From Bisporella sp. PMI_857 (taxonomy: Eukaryota; Ascomycota; Leotiomycetes; Helotiales; Helotiaceae), in the NCBI GenBank assembly GCA_021307315.1, contig JAJSPD010000012.1, forward strand, positions 434,001 through 498,000: a stretch of DNA of 64,000 nt. The letters run 5' to 3'. The stretch's first letter is position 1, and each line of letters starts with the position of its first letter. The position numbers and the translations under genes were made by a program. Below the pieces are notes generated by a model. That model had not been told where the DNA came from, made no database searches, and saw only the letters and a list, made by a program, of their open reading frames with translations. Below are positions 20,910 to 30,553 of this stretch, in pieces.

Positions 20910-22779
20910 CTAGGCATCGTTCAGGAGTCGTGCATACTCATCTTAGTCATATAAGTAGCTGTTTTCTCCCAAATTCAAGCTTGAGGAGCTACTTACCAGC
21001 TACTTTCCATCTTGATCCAAGCTGACTAAGTGTTTGTTTCATGTGAAGTGAGACACTGGGTGAGATGTTAAGACGTGGATCCGTGCTGTGAACAGCAGCA
21101 CGGTAGAGACAGCTAGCAACCAGAGTAGATATTTGCTCTACGTTAGATGGTAGGATCCTCTGGATATGGGTTGCAAAAGCGCTCACATAGCCTACAACGA
21201 CGCTGAGATTAGATACCGCTAGGTGATGAAAGTCATTCTTATACGAGAGAGGATAAAAACCGCGAGGTGCTTTCAAGAAGCTCTCGTAAAGAAGGATTAG
21301 TGCGCTATGGCTATTAGTGATCAATAACAGGTTCATAGATAAGATTTACCTATAACAAATTGCGATTGGTACGCAAATTATTGTGGCCTCGCCTGACAGT
21401 TGTGGCTGTAGAAAGGTGCAAAGTGCCTCAGTTGCTCGAGCAAGCTGTTTAGACTCTTCTGCTCGAATAATTTGTTTTGCGCTTTCTCTAGATGCCTCAT
21501 CCGGATCTGACTTGTCCGAGTCATAAATAGGCTCATTGATGTGCTTTAGCACAAGACTCAACAGATTTGAAGCTTGGCACAACCTTGGAAATGGAGAAAC
21601 ATCGATTTTGGTTGAAGAAGAGACGAATAACTGCTCACTTGGCTTTGGCTCCTGGAATGTAGTTAAACATAGATACTTGCAGAAATTGAAATAGAAAATA
21701 CATACCCCTTGCTCGAATGACTTGTCATCCACTGGGAGCCAGATTCCCCTTAATGGATCGGCCAAGGCGAGAGATCGTGTCGGATTACCAATGTTCATAT
21801 GCCTAACCAGAATTAGAGCGCTCAGAGTAAGAGGTTGTTCTCCATACCGATCTAAGATGAATAAAGCCCACCAGAGCCGCCTACGCTCTTCCATTTCGTC
21901 CCACGTTTTAGGTTCCAAAGCAAGCTGAGGAATACCAGCAGTATCATGTAGACCGATAGCCTGTCCCGCTCTAGCAACTCGTCCAATAGTCAAGTATGCT
22001 TCAGGGTAAACCGCATGGCCCGTCTCATATAGCGCAATCAAGACACCAGCTTGCAGAAGCCGTATTGAGCTAATGCCCGAAAGCTCCACAGCATTATAAA
22101 ATTCTTTTGCTAATAGATAAAGCTTAGATCGTATTCCTTCTACCCCCACCGATATTTTGTTATTGATTAGTCTCATGCACAAGATTAACAACGCCAAATC
22201 CGCCTCCAACGCCGAAGATGAGCTGTGTAGTTCTTGGTATAGCTTTTTCTTCGAAACAATCCCGAACCATGTGGATGTGGAGAAGAAATATGTCTCCACA
22301 GTTGCCTGAATCTCAACTATTCCCCCAACTTCCACTAACACTTCATCAGGTACTACTAGTCTCGGGCTTGGTCCCTTAACTTGGTTTCTCTGGAATGCAT
22401 CCACGTCCAGAAAGAAAGAGGACGGAAATCGGTTGCCATCTTGGGATAATTCTGGTCCTGGTGGTTTGGATGGAGAGTTATCCAATCCCACAATTGTCCG
22501 AGGGGAGCTCGATAACTCTCTACCTGTGCGATGCCGTTCTTCCAGATAGGCTAGGCGCCTTAAAAGAGCGGCGTAGTCTTCCGGTGGAATGACCGCAGCG
22601 GTTGCATACTTACAATTGCGCTTCAGACGAATGCATGCTGAGCATGTGGGAAGAACCTTATCACACCCCTTTTTCTGCTTGCGACATGAAGTACATGCAT
22701 ATGGTGCTCTCGAGCTTTCAATATTATCGCTGCTCCTGGGAGAATCCTGTTTTGATTGGATCTTCTCCAATGGTAGCAT
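20910..22779 (-). CDS. Zn2Cys6 transcription factor with fungal_trans domain
   Basis: A full-length fungal binuclear-zinc regulator, expected in the nucleus. Exons are 22779-21848, 21802-21706, 21651-21350, 21310-20997 and 20941-20910, giving 558 residues. The cluster lies at about residues 29-56 (CTSCRKQKKGC, then TCSACIRLKRNC), followed by a linker and short coiled coil (YAALLRRLAYLEER). The middle homology domain follows, with EERRRLWWALFILDR and HMNIGNPTR. Two introns (45 and 54 nt) are multiples of three without stops, but removing them restores the family sequence. The fourth intron, downstream of ICVPIAICY, is only 39 nt. The last exon is 32 nt and ends DEYARLLNDA. It is transcribed away from SAS10, and two MITEs sit in the shared promoter region. 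Its targets are unknown. Confidence 0.88.
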
Positions 22780-23130
22780 ATTGAAAGACCAGAGTTTGAG
22801 TCCGTATTGACCTCGAGATTGTCTTCAGCCTCTTATGACTGTGGTCCCCCTGACAGAGGTTGGATCTCAAGCTCTATGAATGATGCGATCTGTCTGATGT
22901 AAGCTAACTCCGAATTGATTGGTTGCTAACTCATGGCCAGCCGCCGGACTGAGAGAAGAGATAGCTTATAACAATCAGTCTAGAGAACTTGTTAAATAGT
23001 TAAGTGTAACACAAGCCATGAAATAGTATTAGTATCGTAATCATCTACTCATAATTGGATTGTCTTGTGTAACGAGTCTTTAGCCTTGTCTTGTTCAGGT
23101 GAAAAAAGGGGCAGGCTGCTCAACTCGCTA

Positions 23131-23282
23131 CAGTAGGGTGCAAAAAGTGTCGACACCCCCCCCTTGCTAGCGCGGTTGCTTCAGGGGAGTGAAAATGCGT
23201 ACAATAAAAACTGCAGCGCTGAAACTGCGTATATACAGTCACGCTAGCAAGGGGGGGTGTCGACACTTTTTGCACCCTACTG
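23131..23282. mobile_element. MITE A, mariner-type (TA target, 41/42-bp TIRs)
   Basis: A 152-bp non-coding element. The left TIR (23131-23172) and right TIR (23242-23282) are reverse complements except for one C in a homopolymer (8 versus 7). The ends read CAGTAGGGTGCAAAAAGTGT. TA dinucleotides flank it at 23129-23130 and 23283-23284. CAGT-type ends with a TA target duplication are typical of Tc1/mariner (pogo/Fot-like) elements. It encodes no transposase. Confidence 0.85.
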
Positions 23283-23284
23283 TA

Positions 23285-23433
23285 CAGTGGGGTGCAAAAA
23301 GTATTAACCCATGTCAACGCCAAGGGCTGTCTTCAGGGCAGTTTAAATGCGCAGTTTGAATCCCGCAGCCCTGAAACTACGTACTAATAATCACGCTAGC
23401 ATGACATGGGTTAATACTTTTTGCACTCCACTG
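23285..23433. mobile_element. MITE B, same family, abutting MITE A
   Basis: A 149-bp element with 32-bp TIRs at 23285-23316 and 23402-23433 (one mismatch). The ends read CAGTGGGGTGCAAAAAGTAT. It shares the TA at 23283-23284 with MITE A and has TA at 23434-23435. Internal segments such as CACGCTAGCA and TGAAACT.CGTA are also found in MITE A, so they belong to one family. It ends 130 bp upstream of the SAS10 start codon. Confidence 0.85.
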
Positions 23434-23565
23434 TAGACTCCACCCTGCAGGCTCACATCTCGAGGCGCTAAGATAAGATAAACTTTACCAAGACCTTTTT
23501 TTTCCTGTTATCCAAAAAGTACTCAGCGTTGATGATACTTTGATAAAAAAACAACATCCACGATT

Positions 23566-25501
23566 ATGGGAACAAAACGGAAAGCCTTCGGTAGATCTGC
23601 CGCCAATGATGAATCCTCAGGCTGGAAAGATAGGGAAGGAGAATTAGGCCCAATTAAAAGCTATGAAGACGTCGCAGACTCCGAGGACGACTTCCACATC
23701 AACCGCGATAAGATAATGTTAGATGAGGGTCCTGAGGCAAAGCGGAGGAGGAAGCTCGAAGAAGATAGTATGTACAATGGTCATTCTAGTTTAGGAATCC
23801 GCTAACAAAGTCGAAGATGCGCTCCTTGATGCTTCGGACGATGAGGTTTTGGGTTACGATTCCGATAGTGAAGAGGAAGATGTTCCTGAAGACGATGAGG
23901 TGCTTGAGGACGAAATCGACGATGAAGAGCTTGGAGGCTACGAAAAGAAAGAGTACTATGGCGCCGACACAATTGACACAGAGGAGCAGGCAAAGGAGAT
24001 AGAAGAAGAAGCGAGGCGTCTGCAGCAGAAGAACCTGCAGAAAATGTCTGCCGCTGATTTTGGCTTCGACGAGGACGAATGGTTAGATGCTGCTAGAGAT
24101 AAGGCTGAGAAGGAAGGTATAGTTACTGAGGCTTTGGCTGTGAAGCAAATTACTCCTGATATGAGTTTACAAGAGCGGACGGAGATAATGCAGACAAGAT
24201 ATCCTGAGTATGAGCTACTGGCGAATGAGGCAGTTAGACTCCAGCCTATCTTTACCGAATTAGGAGAGCAAGTTGAATCGGAAAAGATTGGAAAGAGGTC
24301 TACAAAATCACCAAGGTCGACCGCAGCAATCAAGTACCGAGCTTTGGGTGCATACCTTGCTTGCGTGGGAATGTATTTCGCCGTCTTGACATCGCCAGTG
24401 AGGGATTCAGAATCGACGCAGCTCCTCGATCCTGCCGAGCTCCGGGACCACCCAATAATTGATAGTATGTACAATATAGAAGCCTCTTGGGTTTAGGTAT
24501 ACGTAACACTTGCTAATCAACCTCTAGGCATTTTCAAGTGCCGAGATATGTGGCAAAGGGCTAAAAAACTCACAGATATAGAGGTTGTTGAAAATTCGGA
24601 AAGTGGATCTGATGCTGAATTTGTTCCGGAGGCGGAACCTGTGGAGGAAACCAAAAGGACTAAGAAACAGAAAGCACTGGAAACTAGCATCTCACAAGCC
24701 TCGATTCTTAGACAAAAGCGCATTGAACAGGCGGAGCAGGAATTATCTAGTCTTCCAACGCTGATGCCAAAACTACGCAAATCTACTTCTAAGCCACAAC
24801 CTGTGGATCCCCGCGATGATGATGATAACTCCGATTTTGGCGAAGAGGAGCATTTGTCTGCTAGGGCTGCAGCAGACAAAGCGAAGAAAAGAAAGTCCCT
24901 TCAGTTCTATACCTCACAGGTTGCACAGAAGGTAAACAAACGTACCGGTGCTGGGAGAGATGCCGGCGGAGATATGGATTTGCCCCATAAAGAACGCCTA
25001 CGCGATCGCCAGGAGAGATTGAATGCTGAGGCTGCTGCACGGGGCAGAAAACTTGATGAGTATGGACGCGGAGTCGATCTGGGCGGAGACAGCGGAGACG
25101 AAGATGCTGCCGCCGCCAAGGAGGTGAGGGATGAAAAGGACGAGTATTATGATATGGTAGCAAAGCTATCGAGAAAGAAGAAACAAGACAAAGCCGATAA
25201 ATACGATGCAATCAGGAAGGCCAAAGAGGAGAATGGGCTACTGAGAGTTGTCGAAGGCGAGGTAGAGGGAGACGGCAAGCGAGCGATTGGATACACGATA
25301 GAAAAGAACAAGGGTTTAGCACCGAAGCGTAAGAAAGATGTGCGAAATCCTCGAGTCAAGAAGCGGATGAAGTTCGATGCGAAAAAGAAGAAGCTCAGTA
25401 GTATGCGAGCAGTGTATAAAGGTGGCGAGGAAAGAGGCGGATATGGTGGCGAGAAGACCGGTATCAAAACTGGATTGGTGAAGAGTATCAAGCTTTCCTA
25501 A
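23566..25501 (+). CDS. SAS10: SAS10/UTP3, SSU processome protein
   Basis: A nucleolar component of the small-subunit processome needed for 18S rRNA maturation. Exons are 23566-23767, 23811-24464 and 24528-25501, giving 609 residues. The N terminus is acidic (GYDSDSEEED). The central Sas10/Utp3/C1D domain (about 200-310) has RYPEYELLANEAVRLQPIF and IKYRALGAYLACVGMYF. The C-terminal Sas10 domain is the clearest match: KRAIGYTIEKNKGLAPKRKK, DVRNPRVKKRMKF and GGEKTGIKTGLVKSIKL. The rest is low-complexity and charged, as usual for the family. Both introns (23768-23810, 24465-24527) interrupt a codon after GAT-A and begin with the same eleven bases. The start is the first ATG in frame; two MITEs lie just upstream. 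Confidence 0.95.
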
Positions 25502-26074
25502 AGACACTTGTCACGTTTCTTGAAAGCTAGAACATAAATGAAAGCATTGGTCTCATTGTTTCAATTGTGTCGATAGCATTACCGCCACAGGTATATGATT
25601 TAGGGAGGGTCCTCCCAGCGTCAGCTCATCTATTGTGAAGTAGTGATGTTAGTGATGGTGTTCTTGAGCACATATCCCAGCTCAGATCCTGAATCCTACC
25701 ACAGAATACTTATTTCATTATCATTCGTTTGGTGTCGGTATACCTACATCAAAAATTTGAGCGAATCTGGCTCTCATCAAAAACATATATTTGAGGGTTT
25801 GTTCAGTTATCATTTAGGACAGCATCCATCGAGACGATGATTCTTTCTTAGATCAGCAGGTTAGATCTCGAGTTGGGCCGTAGCCTGTAGACAGCCGAAT
25901 GAGGAAGGCATGATAACCTTGATATCCCTCGCATGTTTGGAGACCTGGATCTTAAATTTTACTTCTTACTTCGTCACCATCACGTACAGGACCTTCTTAG
26001 GGCATGTCACGTACCTCATAAGAATAGAATATATTTAACACCATTTCTTCTTCAGCTACAGCGGAGCATTCTCC
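25502..26074. other. Intergenic, chitinase promoter region
   Basis: About 570 bp between SAS10 and the chitinase gene, on the same strand. No additional gene is seen. Confidence 0.5.
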
Positions 26075-28758
26075 ATGCTTCTCCCCGCGTCCTCATCCCT
26101 ATTAATAGGCACCCTCTTCATCGTAAGATGCAACTCTGCCAAGCGGGAGAACATAACCGTGGAGCAGCAGGACCTGGAAGTCGCACCGCCTTTCCCCTTC
26201 CTTGAGGTCGGGCTACAATATATTCTGAGCCAAATAGGTCAGAATGCTACCAAGGCACATAACGATTCGATTCAGCAATTTGCATCTCACTTGAGTCTTA
26301 ATATCACATCTTCGAGTCAGTCACAGGCTGTTGTGGTTCCTCAACCTTTGGCTAAGCCTGCTGGGCCTACACAGTGCAGCCTTACGTCACCTTGCCTAGA
26401 GTGAGTACATTCGTGAGGAATCACTTGCCTTATATATGCACGTCTGCATCCCATTTTTTCTGACTCCCTTGGCGCATATCTGAAGGGTTGCTGACTTCTG
26501 TTCGTCCCAGTGGAAGTTGTTGCAACTCAGTGAGTTTGACTTTCGTTTGATGAGGTGTCATCTCCCTAATCAATAGCAGGAAGGGAAGTGTGGCTTTACC
26601 CCATATCATTGTAACACAACTGCAACAACACGTTGTGCAAGAGATTGTAATGCTCAAGCAATGTGCGGAGTTGATTCATTATACAGCCTGCAAAAGTGTC
26701 CGCTGAACATTTGCTGCTCGTACTTCGGATATTGCGGTGTATGTATGCATCTATTAACTAGCGGAGAAATATGATCTAACGGAATGGAAGACAACCAGTG
26801 TTCACTGCTCCAATTCTGGCAAGACTCCTTGCCAGAAGGGATATGGCCGATGTGAAGTAGTGGCTCCACCCTTGTGTCCAGGAGGTTCCACAGCTACAAA
26901 AGGTAGGAGGATTGCTTACTATCAGGTGTCGTGAGTAGCTCCCTCGTTTTTACATCAGTATTCCATTTCTCACGATTGATAGAAACGTGTACGGGAGACG
27001 CTGCAACCGGATTGTTCCTTCACAGATCAACACAAAGGGACTCACGCATCTCAACTTGGCATTTGCATCGATTGATCCTAAAACATTTCATGTTATTCCT
27101 GCAGACTCACTAGATCTGGCGCTGTATCATGAATTTAGTAATCTGAAAACAAGAAAGCTTCAAACTTGGATCGCGATTGGAGGGTTTGACTTCAATAACC
27201 CTGGGCCAACACATACTACCTTTTCGGACATGGTCGCCATGCCTGCCAATCGAGCGACATTCATCAAATCTCTAATTGAGTTCATGGATGCATGGAAATT
27301 TCAAGGTGCAGAGTAAGCTAGATGCATCGCTCATTTGACCGATATCTCGTTCAACACCGAATACATTCTTCGCATCTTCAATCTGTTTCTGAGATATCTT
27401 TATTAACGCCATACCCTAGTCTTGATTGGGAATATCCTGCGCAACCATCTCGTGGAGGCCATTCTAATGATGCGGCCAATCTCGTTACACTTGTAAAAGA
27501 AATGCGATCAGCATTTGGTGATAAATATGGACTGAGCCTAGCCCTGTGAGTTGTCTTATTCCAAGCCTCGAAGAAACTATCTAATGCATTTCTATTGAGG
27601 CCGCCGGACTTTGGCTATCTCTCGGGCTACGATCCTATAGGCATGGCTCCTTTTGTTGACTTCTTCAATTACATGTATGAAAGTTTCATCATCTGTCTCT
27701 ATGATAAAGAACGGTTTTGCGTACTGAGCTTACTTTAGGACATACGATCTACATGGCCCTTGGGAAGCAAGTTATCTCGGTGCTTTTGTACGACCACATA
27801 CATCGATCAACGATATTGATTCATACATGTTGCCTATCTGGTTTGATGGCGTTCCCTCTTACCAAATAAATCTTGGAATTGCATATTATGGCCGCGGTTT
27901 CACCCTGTCCGACCGGAACTGTCGAGAGATTGGATGCCCTTATACTGGTGGAAATAAGGCAGGTCCTTGCACAGCTTCAACTGGATTGCTCAGTCTGCAA
28001 GAGATCAACCAACTAGTAATGACTAAGGTAGCTTTGACAAAGTTACTTCCAGATCTCATGATTAAGCAAATCTCATGGGACGACCAATGGATAGGCTATG
28101 ATGATGATGAGACGATTGCTTTGAAGATCAAATGGGCAGATCTACATTGTCTGGCAGGAACTGCGGTATGGTCTGCTGACCTGAATTCCGGCGCTGGAAG
28201 GTAGATTTTCGCCCAGGTTCATACATGATCCAAGCTAACCCCGATTCTAGTGGTGATAGCCCTATGGCTTTGAGTATAGACGGAACTTGCGGCAAGGGGA
28301 TGATGTGCCTTGGATCTATGTTCGGAGACTGCTGCTCTAAGAATGGATGGTGTGGCTCAACTAAGGAACACTGCTCGCCAAGTTCTGGATGTCAACTTAA
28401 ATATGGGATGTGTGTACTAGAAACAGCAGCAGGTGCACATGTCAGCACAGACGGCAGATGTGGGAATGGAACCACTTGTACTGGCTCTGCCTTCGGTAAG
28501 TGCTGCTCGTCTGCAGGTTATTGTGGCTCGTCACCGCTTTATTGCTCTCCGGGTGGTGGCTGCCAATCTTCCTATGGTATATGTATAGGAGGCGGAGCAG
28601 GTACGACTAGCACGAATGGAATGTGCGGAAATGGAATTACCTGTCAGAACTCTGGGTTTGGGAATTGTTGCTCACAATATGGCTATTGTGGCACAACAAA
28701 CGCTCACTGTGCTGGCACTAATGGTTGTCGGCCACAGTTTGGGACTTGCCAGTCATAG
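26075..28758 (+). CDS. Secreted GH18 chitinase with N- and C-terminal CBM18 modules
   Basis: A secreted class V chitinase related to the large multimodular fungal subgroup. Nine exons: 26075-26400, 26511-26529, 26580-26738, 26791-26930, 26983-27312, 27420-27545, 27600-27674, 27739-28200 and 28251-28758, giving 714 residues. A signal peptide is followed by a Cys-rich chitin-binding region (DGSCCNSEGKCGF, CCSYFGYCGTTSVHC). The GH18 domain starts at RRIAYYQVSN. Its catalytic motif reads QGADLDWE with acid Glu329; the usual first Asp is Gln322. NYMTYDLHGPWE is the Met-Tyr-Asp segment. Three CBM18 repeats (about 555-714), such as GDCCSKNGWCGSTKEHC, GKCCSSAGYCGSS and GNCCSQYGYCGTT, end the protein. 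No LysM domain is visible. The 19-nt second exon completes the first Cys-rich module. Likely roles are cell-wall remodelling or attack on other fungi; this is inferred. Confidence 0.93.
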
Positions 28759-30553
28759 AGAGAAGTTGATTCGATTGCTTGGTCATTGCAGAGCCACATT
28801 CCAATAGAATTAGTGTATTGCCTCATTCTAATAGGCATCGGCTTGTCTGTACCCATTCTCGCTACCCAGTAGATCGCGTAAATAAAAACGGGCCATACCT
28901 AAGATATTTACCAAGCACACCTAGAAAGGAGCCAAATATTTACAGGCGAAAGGCTTTCATCTTTCTATTTATGGGAGAATTCACAACAATTCATAGTATT
29001 CTAAGCTATATAATTAATAGGGCTTAAATACAATGATGCAAAATGGTGTTCATAATTACGACAAAAATTCTGGAATCTTAGATTGAAGCTTCGGCCGTTT
29101 TCCATCGAGAGCCAAAGCGAATAATCGTAGACAGGCGACATCCCCTCACTCAAGAGGTCCTATGAAATAGAAAGCTATCCAATATACCGTATGCCAATCG
29201 GCTTTCTCCTCTCTTTGAAGGCGGAAAGCTACCCCCTCCCCTTTGACAACAAAACGAATTCCAAGCTAAATATTACCTAGTACACAACAACATCAAGAGA
29301 CATTTCCCCTCCTTGAGGAGCTACTCGGTCTCCTTCTTATTCCCATGCAAGCCCTCGCATTCTGACACGCCACAGGTCACTGCTTGTTTAGGTCTCCGGC
29401 CCGGGAGCCGGATCTCTTGGACCAAACGCCTCAAGCGGCTGAGCGGAAGTCATTCCATCTCATCTCATTCCATGGGAATCCGTAAGCTTCAACCCTTTCC
29501 CCCTCTTGTGAAATTAGCGCAGAGAGGCAAAGTCAAAAAGAAAGAATCAAGGAGGGCGTGGAATAGGAGCCGTGAGCGCAAGAAACTATCCAGAGCAAAT
29601 GGCGTTGTTATCCCCACTAGGCACAAAACTCGAAGCCATGCAGCACAAAAAGGATGCAAAATCTCCGTTTGTTCAACGTTCCGCCCATCTGGAACAGCCA
29701 AGATCACATGACGCTCCCGCGATGCGGCCTTTGTGAGACCATCTGCAGCCTTAAACCAACCTCAGTTATGTAACCATGCATGGGCATATTTTTTTGGGGG
29801 GCTGGTTTTCGCAGGATTTCCTCTGCGAAATTATGTCTCCTCAGCCTCCAGATCCCCCCCTCGCCGTCTCTTGCCAACCCACAATTTTACTTCATGACAA
29901 ACGGAATCTGGAAAAAGTGCCAAAAAGGGGGAGAGAAAATATTGATTCCCCTCAGATCCATCTCTGGGGGGGTTTTAGGAACCCCCCAGAAACAAAAAAA
30001 AAACGGGCAACTGCCGCGTATCTCAAATTCCCGCCCCTAAAACACCATATAGTAGATACAATTTCCTTCTTAATACAATCTTTTTGGTTTGGCCTCCCCT
30101 CCTATAGACATCCGCTTTCCTATCTGTCCACTTTCGTACAATGCCCTAAAGGTATATCCTCCACTCCCACCTCCCGAACCCCATAGAAACAAACTGCTCC
30201 GCACGCCCCGGGAAATAAAAAGGAAAAACTCCAGGCTAAAAAGGTCGCTCAAAGGCTCAATGTCAGACGAGAATTAGATGTATCGGCATGTTGGTATTAA
30301 AGATAAATCTTCGCGTTTGTTGCGCTCAAGGACAGTGTAGAAATTAATGATTGGTGTTATGTGCTGTGAATATGGTGATGGTACGGTCGCCCGAATGCTG
30401 CTCTTTGTGACGATGAATTATGCCGCTGATGATGGTAAGGAAAGATGATGTGTTATAAAATACACAAAAGAGGCGAGAAATGGGTCGCTGTGAATACAGG
30501 GGAAAGAGCGTGTGGAAATGTTCTGTTTGCCATTCTAGGACATGGAGGGTGTT
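28759..30553. other. Convergent intergenic region, C/G-run hairpin
   Basis: About 1.8 kb between the chitinase and bZIP stop codons. It contains C- and G-rich runs and an A tract near 29992-30003. A 9-bp hairpin (TCTGGGGGG/CCCCCCAGA) lies near 29963-29990. No gene is convincing, although a 132-codon frame at 29313-29711 is open. Confidence 0.4.

Noticed and set aside
24861..25491. Minus-strand frames opposite SAS10
   Set aside because: They arise from the strong codon bias of the charged SAS10 C terminus on the other strand.
29963..29990. C/G-run hairpin downstream of the bZIP gene as a terminator
   Set aside because: Intrinsic hairpin terminators are not used by RNA polymerase II; probably a low-complexity accident.
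29313..30186. Open frames of 132 and 136 codons on the plus strand
   Set aside because: Low-complexity, C/G-run-rich sequence, no start context or domain; likely intergenic.
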